64,000 nt of DNA, from positions 62,001 through 126,000 of the forward strand of contig OZ017755.1 in the NCBI GenBank assembly GCA_963969365.1, given 5' to 3'. This document shows, one piece after another, positions 12,401 through 22,449 of the stretch (position 1 is its first letter; the number at the start of each line of letters is the position of its first letter). Position numbers and translations under genes: made by a program. This DNA comes from Asterochloris sp. CNOR1 (lineage: Eukaryota; Chlorophyta; Trebouxiophyceae; Trebouxiales; Trebouxiaceae). The notes below the pieces were generated by a model. It saw only the letters and a list, made by a program, of their open reading frames with translations. It did no database searches and was not told where the DNA came from.

Positions 12401-15400
12401 CAAGACTGCCCTTTTGCAAGGTCTGGAAGGGGCCCATGGCTCCAGGTCTGGGCCAAAAGGGTTTCGAGGCGGCAGCAGACTCGTTGGCAGGAGGCGCCCA
12501 CCTGAGCGGTCTGATGCAGGACTGCGAGCAGGTGGGTGGCCTGCATCACTGCAATACTTCAGTTGCCGGCTGTGTGCAACTGGTGGTCTCCCCTGTTGAC
12601 AGCTGCAGAGCGTCTTGGATTAAATGATGGCAAGGTGGCAACGCATGGGCACTGCAGCATTCCTGGCACAGAGCCTCATGCGAGAGTCCATGATGCGAGA
12701 GTGCAGATGCTAAGGCTGGGGCCTGGTTGACGGCATCTGCACCCCTGCTTTGCAAGGCATTTGCACACTCATTGACTTTGCACAACATCCATGTACCCCT
12801 GCTGACGGTCTCTCCATGCCCCACAGGTGGCGCTGAAGGGGCGCTTGGCACTCGACAAGTGTGCAGAATTCCTGGAGCAGCTGCGCAGCTCCCGCAGCCG
12901 CACCGTCACTGTTGGCCTGCTGTACTGTGCCCCCCATGCCACTGCAAATGACACTGAGCACTTTGCCGAGGTGAGGGCGGCCGGCTGGCCAGCCAGCTCA
13001 AAGCAAGCCTCCCGGGGGGGCTTTGAAGGGCTAGACATGAACGCTGATGAATGCACGCCATGGCCAAAGACCCAGCACTTCACAGAGCGCCACCTTAGCC
13101 GCCAAAACTTAGCACCCTCCAGGCCACCTGAGCAGGAAGCAGAATTTGATATCTCTTCTGGGTCTAGCCAGAGCAGGGCCACCTGCAGAATCTTGTCACA
13201 CCACTGTGGAGGGGCCGTCCCATACTCATGCATTGAAGTTTCAAAAGCATGCCCTAGTGGCTGCACAAGGCAGTTAGCATGCCAGCAGAAAGTCCCATCT
13301 GATCTTGACATCAAGCAAGTCCTCAGCAGTCCCCATGACCAGAGCCCTGAGCAGTCAACACATGCCCTGATGCAGTGGAGGAAGCAGTATGAGCAGCGCC
13401 AGCGTGTGGGTGTGGTGGAGCTGGGCAGCCAGGACAAGGAGACCTACCTGATACCAGACAGCCTACTGGCCAGGAGGCTGCTGAGGACTGCTAGGCTGGC
13501 AGCACAGCTGGAGAGGGCCCCTGTGCAGCACATCCCTACCCGTTTGCCAGAGGACTCCATGCTGATGGCAGTGGTGCACCGCAAGGTGAGGATAATGGCA
13601 TGTCAGGCACCTGGCTTCTGCAAGTGACCATGGCATTGAGCACAGGTGCGTAGGAGGTGGACATGCTGAAATGTGCTGCTTGCCTGGCCACCACCCGCTG
13701 GAGTGCTCTCAATGCATGCGTGCATGGCAGCACAGAGAGATGCAGGGCAGCATGTCTTCTGCCTGGCGGCACTCAGAAAGGTCACGTTGCAGCTTGGCTC
13801 ACTCCCTGAAAGGCGGTGAATTGTATCCCAGCCAAGTGGACCTAGACGTGTCCCATGTGCAACACCACCCTGCAGGCTTGCCTGGACTCCTTAGCGTCCA
13901 GATGCATTTTCCTGCAGGGCTGGGCGCCACCTCCCACAGCTGCACCCACAGCTGCACCCACAGCTGCACCTGTGCCTGCTACACAGAGCACGGAGCCTGC
14001 AGCAGAGGCGGACGCCTCAGTGCCGACCTCGCATCCTCCGGCAGCAGATGGCAATGCAGGAGTGGGCTCCCCCAAGGCTCAGGTGGGCATAAGCAAAGCC
14101 AGAGCTTTGCGCGTGGTCTTTGCCTCAAGCTTTTGCTTTGCACCTGCTTATAGTGGCCAGCTGCAGCGACACGTGTTCAGCCCAGTGTCACCCGCCGCGC
14201 ACATGTCAAGTTTTGAGAAGGGGCCTATGCTGTATTCGTCCGGCTGGCAGCCACCCAGCGACACTAGCTGCGTCATATCGGCGGCTCTGCAGAAGGCCAA
14301 GCGCATCAGGACTGGATGGGCGCCCTATCCTTGTACTGCCACTGACCTCTCACACGCGCCTCTGGCTTATGCACTGTAGGCGGCGCCGGCAGCAGCTCAG
14401 CTGGACCTCAGCAGTCTGGCAGCGCTGGCCTCAGCCCTGGGAGTGCCCGTCGTGGGGTCCCCGGGTGAGCCTTGGGGGTTTTGAGGGTTTAGGGTTTAGC
14501 ACCCAAGCACAACACTGCATCGACCGCCTCATGCATGTCAAGCTCTCATAGCTGTCTGTGGCCGCACCTACTTGTCGAGGCGTGATGGCCCACGTCTGCG
14601 ATGCGTGCTTGATGCAGCAGGAGCTCAAGGAAAAGCTGAAAGTGCACAAATGAGCCCCCAAGGTCCATTTTGGTCCTGCATCATCATGCTGCGCGTTTGA
14701 GGTCTGCCCCCGTCTGCTGCAGGTCTGCAGGGCAGCGCTGCCCCGCAGCTCCAGGCACAGGCGCCGCTGCAGGCACCACAGCCGCAGCCACAGCCCCAGG
14801 CGCCTGCTGCAGCGATGCCCGATCTGAGCGGCCTGTCAGCGCTGCTGGCCACAGCCGCAGCAGGGACTCCTGCGCAGCAGCAGCAGGCTGCGCAGGTGGT
14901 CGCGGCACAGCCGCCCGCATGGCAGGCTGTCCTAGGCTCTGCAGGTGAGTCTAGCAGGGCTTGCTCACTTGTCAGGAGGCGGTCGTCTGGGCATGTGAGG
15001 TGCACCCTTGGGCATGGCGTGCCGGCCTTGACTCTGAAACAAACCTAGCAGGATTTGCATTGTGATGAGGAGGCGTTCTCGTGGGCATGTCAGGCGCAGC
15101 CTGGAGCATGGCAGGCTGCCCTGGACTCTGCAGGTCATACTGAACGGGCTCACAGTGTTGTGGAGCAGTTGCAGCGCCGCCCAGGGGGAAAAGGACTACA
15201 CCCGGCAGCCTGCCCTTGGAGAGTGTGTGCCCAGCAAGTGCTGGCGGGGGGGTCATGTTTGGGGGCATTTGGGGTGCAGCATCGAGCGTGGCAGGCTGCC
15301 CTGGGTTGGAGAGGTGAACCTGGGACATCCTGGGGACACATGCAGCGCCAGGGTCGGGATTGCATGCCAGTGTGCCCTGAGCACGTCAGCTGGTCAGCCT

Positions 15401-17188
15401 GAGCGGGTTTTGCAACAGTAACAGGCCAGTCACCGTGTAGCAACTGGTGTGCAGCCTTGGGCCTGAGCGGATGCCCAGGGGTTGACATGTTGCACCTGCA
15501 CACAGCAAAGGAAGCAATCATAGAGGCAAAGTCACAAAAGCTTTCATGTGCTGCAGGGCGTGGGCAGGCACACGCGCCGGCAGCGCCAGCCACGGCTCCC
15601 CAGCTGGACCTGAGCGCGCTGCAGAGCCTGATGACGTCCCTGGGGCAGCAGCCGCCGCCGCCGCCGCCGCCGCCGCAGGCTGCCACGGCGCAGCAGGCCT
15701 ACCCGCAGGGCGGCGCAGGGGTCAGGCAGGCGCCAGGTCAGCACTGCATGAGACCTCAGGAATTCAAAAATGAATAGTTATACAGTGGCGCAGGGGTCGT
15801 GCAGGCCTCAGGTCAGCAATACACGAGACCTCAAGACTTCCTCCATCATTTCAGATCTCACCGCTGGCTATGCAGCACTTCTGTGCAGCTCTGTGCAGCC
15901 AGCAACCACTGAGGGTCGGCCAGCAACAGTGGCTCACATCTGCCCCTGTTGCAGGTGCAGCCGCCCAACAGCTGCCAGGACTGGTACTGTGCAGCCCTGA
16001 CCACGCAGTAGTCTCCTTTACTGGTGGTGCTCCTGCTCTGCAGGCATGGGCGCCCAGCAGCTGCCAGCCCCGATAACGCTGCAGCCGCCGCCGCCGCCGC
16101 CCCACCCGGCGCACCCGCAGCAGGCGGGGCCCTACCAGGGCCCCCAGCAGGGCCCCCATCAGCAGCCGCCACCCCTGCGGCCCATCTCTCTGCCGGCACC
16201 GGGGCCGCCGAAGGGTGCTGGCCAGGGCCGTGGCGCAGGTCAGCATTCCGTGCCCTTGCCAACTGTTGCAGACTGCTCTCAGGGCTCTGCTCACTGCATT
16301 AGGTCTTTGTGGGCTGCTCAGGATGTTGTGCAGGGCGTCCGCTTTCCATCTGCAAGCCCAACCTTACGGGACCTGAGTTGGGCATCAACTTTGGGAGGCT
16401 GGACCTTGAAAATCTGAGCGTGCAGCACAGCCAAGCATCATAGCAGGTTGCATGTCGGTGCCTAGCTGAGCTGCACTCTGCCCACTAAGAAACACCAAAA
16501 AGTATCTGCACAAGTTTGGCACTTCGATCCCTAACAGTGATGTGTCAGCTGGCTGCCAGGGAGTAGGCTTGGGGCATGGTGCAGGCAGGTATGTCGACAG
16601 TCAGGGCTGGCAGCAGAGCCAGGCATGCAGTGCAATGTGTCTGTCCCTCCGCAACATGCTGCAGCTGAGGAGATGCACCCAGACTGTGTGGAACCACACT
16701 CTGGAAAGATGCATCAGCTACCTTGTATCAACCCTGGCAATGCATCCCTCAAGATAATGTTGAAGACCCAGACTGACAGCAGAGACAGTCAACTGACCCA
16801 CATAGTTGCAATTGCTGCAGGAAGGGGCAGGGACCCCCGTGCCTCCCAGGATGGGCACCACAGCGGGCAGCATATGGGCAGCCCCCCGGGGGCCATGGGC
16901 GGCCAGGGGAGGGGCCACCAGCCCCAGCATGAAGCAGGGCAGGGCGAGCCCCGCAGGCGGCGCTCGGGGTTCTCCGACGGGCCCCTGGACGGCGGGCAGC
17001 AGGGTTTTGCAGACCCTGGCGCTGCCAGCAGGGACCCCCGGGGGGGCTTTGCTGGGCGGGGCAGGAGCGGCGGGCGCGGGAGGTTCGACGGCGGCGGGCG
17101 CGGCGGGCGCAGCAGGTTCGATGGCGGCCGGGGCGGCCAAGGCGGCAGAGGCGGGCCCAGCAACTTCCGCGGCAGGGGCCGGCACTGA
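3405..17188 (+). CDS. Tudor-like / TFIIS-M / SPOC / RGG chromatin protein
   Basis: Exons: 3405-3486, 3661-3782, 4093-4146, 4273-4375, 4995-5197, 6010-6166, 6794-6936, 7481-7652, 8287-8438, 9148-9351, 9870-9996, 10275-10540, 11237-11348, 11892-11917, 12421-12531, 12827-12970, 13376-13585, 13918-14082, 14380-14464, 14723-14944, 15557-15736, 16044-16238, 16821-17188. They total 3603 bases, and every phase closes to give 1200 residues. Order of parts: Tudor-like barrel (~61-120, VFVLWPANGIWYEATL); acidic serine stretch; basic patch; six-cysteine cluster (~241-288); TFIIS central domain (~289-400, EYKDRYRSLIFNLRDAKNP); long linker; SPOC (~642-796); low-complexity Pro/Gln/Ala; RGG tail. TFIIS-M plus SPOC marks the Bye1/PHF3/DIDO/SPOCD1 class, in which TFIIS-M contacts RNA polymerase II and SPOC binds phosphorylated CTD. 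It is therefore probably a nuclear elongation or silencing factor. An extra small acidic exon between 5490 and 6000 is possible. Confidence 0.9.
6794..6936 (+). other. cysteine-cluster exon, possible zinc-binding module
   Basis: Exon 7 of the SPOC gene encodes six cysteines: C-x3-C-x5-C-x3-C-x7-C-x2-C, with TPKCGTKYLKACTACR at its centre, then a basic stretch ending HHRVLRAAS. TP followed by ACTACR faintly recalls GATA-type fingers, but the spacing is not canonical, and it is not a PHD finger. Splice phases on both sides agree with the neighbours. Zinc binding is inference. Confidence 0.55.
8791..8857 (+). repeat. 34-bp tandem repeat, two copies, intron 9 of SPOC gene
   Basis: Two near-identical units start at 8791 and 8825, each with CTTGACAT, TGCTGCTTGCGGCATGTCAC. 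They are intronic and non-coding. Confidence 0.85.
8955..8985 (+). repeat. relic copy of exon 10 start with acceptor (SPOC gene)
   Basis: GCAG followed by GAGCTGAGCGAG at 8961 matches the true exon 10 start at 9148 (GCAG, GAGCTCAGCCAG). It reads E-L-S-E-I-A-K and then stops. It therefore looks like a decayed copy of the exon edge and its splice acceptor within intron 9. Confidence 0.6.
9671..9845 (+). repeat. 97-bp imperfect tandem repeat, intron 10 of SPOC gene
   Basis: Units begin at 9671 and 9768. Both open with a G-G-x-GCTGCCGCTGGC block and carry a TGCTGCTCxGCAAGTCAA block later. They are diverged by point changes and small gaps, with no conserved frame. Confidence 0.75.
11390..11705 (+). 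repeat. three imperfect tandem copies (~105-116 bp), intron 13 of SPOC gene
   Basis: The GGTGCCTTG block recurs at about 11411, 11516 and 11632. Each is followed by a CACACTC(T/C)AGAGCTGTGCTGAGC-like block and then GCCAACxCCATGCGTGTGCATGA. The first unit begins just downstream of the exon 13 donor. Non-coding. Confidence 0.85.
12421..13585 (+). other. SPOC domain-coding exons
   Basis: Exons 15-17 (12421-12531, 12827-12970, 13376-13585) read VWKGPM..., then an A-x-x-L-x-G-x-x-L-S-x-L-M segment. They continue with LKGRLALDKCAEFLEQL, SRSRTVTVGLL, a V-G-V-V-E-L strand, and a closing LPEDSMLMAVVHRK. That is the strand and helix order of SPO C-terminal (SPOC) domains of the PHF3/DIDO type. The intron between exons 16 and 17 is free of stops and a multiple of three. 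Confidence 0.88.
13933..13968 (+). repeat. 12-bp coding repeat, three copies
   Basis: CCCACAGCTGCA is repeated three times in exon 18 of the SPOC gene, encoding Pro-Thr-Ala-Ala three times in its disordered linker. Confidence 0.95.
14482..14499 (+). repeat. short interstitial telomere-type motif
   Basis: GGGTTTAGGGTTTAG lies in intron 19 of the SPOC gene. TTTAGGG is the plant and Chlorella-type telomere unit. Weaker look-alikes occur near 51060 and 55945. Confidence 0.5.
14915..15320 (+). repeat. tandem copies of exon 20 end plus donor (SPOC gene)
   Basis: The end of exon 20 (GCATGGCAGGCTGTCC, CTCTGCAGGTGAG, ending at 14944) recurs in the following intron. Copies lie near 15012 (degraded), 15107-15140 (GCATGGCAGGCTGCCCTGG, CTCTGCAG) and 15283-15316 (GCGTGGCAGGCTGCCCTGG, then AGAGGTGAAC). 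Each copy carries the donor region. Confidence 0.75.
15652..15675 (+). repeat. (CCG)8 coding microsatellite
   Basis: Eight CCG codons encode a polyproline run in exon 21 of the SPOC gene. Confidence 0.95.
15950..15985 (+). repeat. relic copy of exon 22 start (SPOC gene)
   Basis: An acceptor followed by GCAGCCGCCCAACAGCTGCC at 15953 resembles the true exon 22 start at 16044 (GGCGCCCAGCAGCTGCC). A possible donor, GTACTG, follows. It could be a minor cassette exon encoding Ala-Ala-Gln-Gln-Leu-Pro, but decay is more likely. Confidence 0.5.
16821..17188 (+). other. RGG/Gly-Arg-rich C-terminal exon
   Basis: The last exon of the SPOC gene encodes ~122 residues rich in Gly, Arg, Asp and Phe, with repeated GGRGR, RFDGG and GGRGG motifs, ending FRGRGRH. 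Such RGG boxes commonly bind RNA and are arginine-methylated. RNA binding here is inference from composition. Confidence 0.85.
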
Positions 17189-17425
17189 AGCAGCTTCAAT
17201 GTACAAAATCTGCAGAGGTCTCAGTTGTACACTTTGGCCCCGTTTTCAAGTGCATCTCTTGAGTACATGACTCCACAGTACATTAGTTCAGATGACTGGC
17301 TCCAGATATCTTATAGCAGTTGCTGCTTCCTCGCAGTCAGTGTCTGTGGCTTGCAGTGTCACAGCTCCTTCCCGGTTTCATTCTAGAGTCTGGCATAGCA
17401 GTCCAGCACTGGCTGGCAGAGGTGG

Positions 17426-20400
17426 TCATTTCAGAATGGGGTCTTTGCTCAGTCCGCCTGTTTCTGCTGACAGGTCCCACAGCTTGGCAGCGAGCTCTGC
17501 ATTGTAGCTGTGAGGGGAGGACTTGACAAGCCTTGGCCGGGAGGCCAGCAGTCCTGCAGTGGACCAGTGTATCACTGATACTTTTGCTTGAGGCTGAATG
17601 GCTTGCATGCATCCCAGAGAAGAAGACAGGCAACCAGGGAGGCATCACAGGCAGGCAGAATCGCTGCTCACCCCCGCTCATCCACCGCAGTGGGTAATCC
17701 AGTGCGCTCAAAATAGCGACCGGTATGCTTAGAATCTGGAACTTGGCCTTGCCCACTAGGCCGCTGTCATAGCGGAAGCTGGTGATGACTGGAGACGTGA
17801 ACGTGCCTCGCGCATAGAACTGCAGCACATGCGTGTTGCGTGAGGTGAAGCCCGCAGAACAGCAGACAAAGTCTCTCCTCACGGACGCAGGCACAGAGAG
17901 CACTACTCCTGCACTGGTGCAACAAGATTTTGTCGCTCTCAGCGACACGGCAACTACTCTCTGGCAGGTGGCAGTGTGTCTGCAAGCTCATGATGTAATG
18001 CAGTCAGCAGGTCATGCTTGGGTCCACATAGGGGCACTCACATCGACACAGCAAGCTGCAGAACCCATCATCTAGCCAAGCACACCTCTCTGCATCTGTG
18101 ATCACTCATCCACGTACCCTTGGCAGCAAGCACAGGGCCTTTCACTGCAACACATAATTTACAAGTTGCTTGACGGAGGCTTCATGAGTTGGAAAGCTCT
18201 TGCACAACTGCGGGGCACACACGCTGTGCTGTGACCTGCTCAGCCCCACATCGCAACCGAAGGCAAAGAGGTCCGTCATGCACCCTACATCCACTGTGCC
18301 GCTCATGCTGACTGAAGCCTCACCCTGAAGCGCGAGCGGTCCTCCTTGCCATTGCCGTCTGCAGAAGCACGCGGGGGCTGCCAGGGGTCAGTGGCAGCAT
18401 GAACCACCACCTTGGCAGCATCTGAGTTGGGCGCAAACACTGCGCCCAGCAGCCACCTGCAGATGCAGAAGGAGGGCAGCTGAGTGCCGTGCATGAGCCT
18501 GTACCTTGTCTATTTGAGCACACGGAGCAGCCACCTGCAGGGGCAGAGGGCACGCTCCCTTTGCCCTTCCCACTCTCACCTCCCCTAAGTTTGCCATGTG
18601 CAAGGATAGACATGGGAGACAGATCAGAATTGGGCATGACATCTTGCGAGGCAGTGGTCTCGTATCCACCCTTACTTGAGGGGCGGCTTGGCAAAGATGG
18701 AGTTCTGCCAGATGTTGCTGTTGACGCCTCCAGGATCCACAGCACAGGCCTGCAGCCATGACTATAGGTTTTGATGCAGCACCAGCACAACACGCCAAGC
18801 TGCACCAGCATGCTGTGCCAGACAGTGCGCATTCTGCACATGCCCGGCAGCGGTTGGAGTGAGCAGTCAGGCAACAGGACAGACCTTTCAAGATCTTCAC
18901 CAGCGCGGCATCACACTTCCCACCCTTACAGAACCCAAAGTTGGGGGCATGCACATGCCCTTGCTTGCAAGCAGCGCTGTCTGACGCCAGGCTGGGCTGG
19001 CATGGATATCAATGCTGCTAAACCCTCAACCCTAGATTGTTCACCCCCATGTGACCCTGTCATGGCAGAGCTCCCTGTGAGTTGCCAGACCCCTCACCTG
19101 CACGCCATGCTGCTCCAGGCGCCTCTGAAGCTCATACGTGAAGAGCACGTTGGCCAGCTTGGTAGCTGCAAGGTGCACAGCGGCACTGGCTCAGGCAACA
19201 CCAGGCAGCAGCATGCATCAAGCGTGCAAAATGAACTTGGGCCAGAAGTGCCAGGCAAGTGTTTTCGCGTTTTTGCTTGGCAGGTGCTCGGGGCAATCCG
19301 GCCTAATCACTTATGATGCAAGCATCACTTTGGCCACGTCATGGCCAGCACTGTCTTATAGGCTCACCTGGGCAATGCACCGCCTTGTACTGCTTCAGGG
19401 ACATGGCCAGCTCACACTCTAGAAGGTCAGGATCATCATCTTGGATCCATTTCCCAAACTATTGACGTAGCAGCTCACCTGGATAGGGTTCTCCCCTCCG
19501 CTGCTTGAGGAAGGTGGCTGGATCGTTTTTGATGAAGGTGAAGCGATGCATGATGGAGGAGAGGTTGACCACGCGGGATGGGGCGCACTGGATGAGCACG
19601 GGCTCCAGCAGGCGGGTCAGCTCATAGGGGCCCTGGTAGTTCACCTGCAGCCACAGGAGCCTGGTCACCAGGGTCGAGACAGAAGCTAGGTAGGTGACAG
19701 GCTGTGGCAGGGAGGGGGGCTCACAGGGGCCCTGGCTGTTTACCTGAAGCCAGTGGAGCCAGATGTGACATCGAGTTCTAGTTCTGCGGCAGGCTGCTGC
19801 AGAAGTAGTATCTGCTTCAATTGTGGCTCCTGAAGAACCACCAGGCCACTCAGTCTACCAACCAATTTGGAGCTGTCTCATGCTATGCTGGCCTTGCATT
19901 AGACAGGTCAGATCCAGCAACAGGTGGTGTACTGGCTTGCCAATAACATCCAGCGCAAGCTGTGAGAGATCATGCATGGCTGCAAAGACGGCTGAGCCCT
20001 GCAGAGCAGGCCCACCTGGGGCAGTCCATACACGCCCTCTGAAGTGAAGAACTCCTTCAAGTTGGTGGCGCCAGCGTTGTTGATCAGGATGTGACAGGAC
20101 AGGTTCTGTGCCCGGTAGGCCTTTGCAAAAGCCCTGATGCTGGCTGGCTCCGCCAGGTCCAGCTTGGCAGGGATGAGCAGCTCTGCTGAGGGGTGCTTCT
20201 CCCTGCGCAGTTGGGGGATGAAAGAGTGACGCCGGGGAAAGCAGGAGTGATGCAAGCATTACTGGCAGAGGCGACTGTTCTGCTCAAGAATGCAGCATGT
20301 ATGCAAAAGCCCTGATGCTGGCTGGCTCCACCAAATCCAGCTTGGCAGGGATGAGCAGCTCTGCTGAGGGGTGCTTCTCCCTGCACAGTCGAGGGAAAGG

Positions 20401-21213
20401 CAGTGACGCCGGCACTACTGGCGGAGGCGCGTGCCTCTGCTTGACAAGTGCAGCATGCAATCTGCACTTTTCAGCCTTGATGCTTTGCAGTGTCATCTGT
20501 ACATGCAGAGATGGGCGCGTGTTCATGCTGACGCCTGCCTGCATGACAAGACCCGCTCTGCATGAGCTCCACGGATGGTTCACAATGGTGACGCTGATGC
20601 AGAGGTTCTTTCAGCCAAGTGGGCTACAGGCAGCAGCTGCGCAAAAGAGCTCAGCAGGGTGGTGAGAGGAGAGGAGGGCAGACGGCTGCCAGGGTGGTGT
20701 GCTTGGAGCGATGCGACAAGCAGCAGCTTGCCAAGTAGCTTTGCACTGTCACAAGTGTGGCAGACACGGGCGAAAGCTGGCAGAGGAGCACCATGTGGGG
20801 CAGTCCACGTACTCTATGTGGACCCAAAGTTCCACTGTCAAAATGCTGCCAACTGGGAGGTGTGCCGCCTGAGGTCTGCATAGCTTGCTGTGCATCCAGT
20901 GTGACAGGGCAACCCCCAACTGCCAGCCAGCTGTGGAGGTGATGCGCAACATAAACCAACACCACAACCCATCTTTCTGGGCTCAACTCACTTAATCTGG
21001 AAAATGATGTCCCTGGCTGCATCAATGTTTCTGCAGCCCAGCACCACTGTAGCCCCCAGGCTTGCCATGGCAAAGGCGGTTTCCCTGCAATTGAAGATGG
21101 TTTGCATTACCTAGATTGCATGTCACTGCCACACCAGAACCTCTCTCCCCTCACCTGCCAATGCCATTTGTGGCACCTGTGATCAATACGGTTTTGCCGT
21201 GAAGATCCTGCAT
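17426..21213 (-). CDS. short-chain dehydrogenase (RDH/WWOX-like), Tyr-to-Cys in active site
   Basis: Ten minus-strand exons: 21155-21213, 20992-21084, 20016-20202, 19479-19644, 19368-19439, 19098-19165, 18676-18749, 18324-18456, 17672-17819, 17426-17553. They sum to 1128 bases, and all phases close to give 375 residues. An N-terminal Rossmann fold has GKTVLITGATNGIGR (TGxxxGxG), then GATVVLGCRN, LDLAEPASIRAF, ILINNAG, VNYQGPYELT, SRVVNLSSIMHRF, ATKLANVLFTYELQRR, DPGGVNSNIW and a helical tail. This is a classical SDR of the retinol dehydrogenase/WWOX group, expected to use NADP(H). The catalytic YxxxK reads C-P-A-T-K with the only canonical splicing. The start is the first ATG before the Rossmann strand; an upstream exon encoding a membrane anchor cannot be excluded. 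The gene is convergent with the SPOC gene (237 bases apart). Confidence 0.92.
20302..20400 (-). repeat. near-intact intronic copy of half of SDR exon 3
   Basis: About 90 bases repeat the start of exon 3 (20123-20202) together with its acceptor, differing at only a few positions. Weaker similarity extends into the flanking intron. The copy translates in frame as KHPSAELLIPAKLDLVEP and then SIRAFA before leaving homology. It lacks the second half (NNAG part) of exon 3. It is a recent tandem duplication in intron 2. Confidence 0.85.
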
Positions 21214-22449
21214 GCTTCCTAGCTGCTCTGTCACAGACACGAAGCCTTTGCCTGATATTCAGTAGAAAGCCCCTCGGTCGCAGTTTGTATTCACGGACTG
21301 GTCGATGGCAGGTGCATGCCACACATAAAAGCACGACAAGCACAAAAGCAGCATGGGAGTGACCTAGCGCATTGTCAGGTTAGCAGCCTGGGTTGCAATG
21401 TCTCGCTGCTTCCCCACAGCAGGCTGACAGCAGCATGTGTGACTGCTACCCTCTGCTGAGGGTAATCTTGCAGCTACCCCCACAGGCTAGACCAGCACAT
21501 TTGCAGCTGGCCCCCACTGGTCCCAAGACATGAGCCTGATGTGCTGCAGCATGAGACTGGCTGAACAGCTGACTGATGCCTCCTTAGTGCCTGCTGGGGA
21601 TGCCTTGTCTGACGATGCAAATGATACCGGATGCCAGGTCTGGTGGTCTGGTGTGGCACGGTCCTGCCAGCCTAATTACTGGCTTCCCACCCTGCAGCTG
21701 TCTGCAAGCGGCTGGGAGGCCACTGATCAGAGCGGCAAACTATATTCAGCAGGTCCGCCAGGCTGGAGCGTTCGCGTGCTGAGCAAGGTTGCTTTGATGT
21801 GCTTGAGCACAGCACACAGCGGTCACCTGGCAACTTTGCAGAGGACATTCAGAGCATGCTGCTGCCTGGTGGACAACAGCGCATGTGAGAGGCCATGTGC
21901 AGTTCTCTTTCAGTGGCTCAGCAACCATGGCTGCTGCTTCGTTGCGCCCAGCTGCAATCATGTCTGTTATAGGGCTTAGGCAGCAGCAGTGAGAGGGGGC
22001 CTGTTCTGAAGTGGCCACGCCAGCGCGACTATTCTCGGGACTCACACCTCCGCCACAGCACGCATTGGTGGCTTTGTGGAGGCATATGCGTTCACACCTC
22101 TCAAATTGCACCACAGGACCAGCCTCTCCATATTGATCTGAATCTGCCACGCCCCTGGATGGAGTCAGCACCTGCCACTGCATCTGAGTTGCTATACCCA
22201 AATGTACAGCTGAATATTGTGTGGATCCCTGCTCTGCTGGTTTATTTACAGTAAGCATGCTGCATGAATGGCTGGGCCCGCCAAAATCTGCTGCCAAATC
22301 CGCAGATCTTGTCAAACGGAGTCTTGCCGTTGGGAGTGGTGCCCGTGGGACTGGGATGAAGTCTGACGGTCAGTGGCTACGCTGAAGCCGGCAGTGTGCA
22401 GTGCACTTCATTCTGCCCAAGACGCAGCAAGCTTGAGCAGCGGTGCGGG
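21214..22449. promoter_or_regulatory. divergent intergenic region between SDR and TmcB-like gene
   Basis: These 1.24 kb separate two divergent start codons and must hold both promoters and any 5' UTR exons. A minus-strand ATG near 21354 opens a short hydrophobic frame (MLLLCLSCFYVWHA) that stops before the SDR start, so it could only join by an unseen splice. No other gene is supported. Confidence 0.5.
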
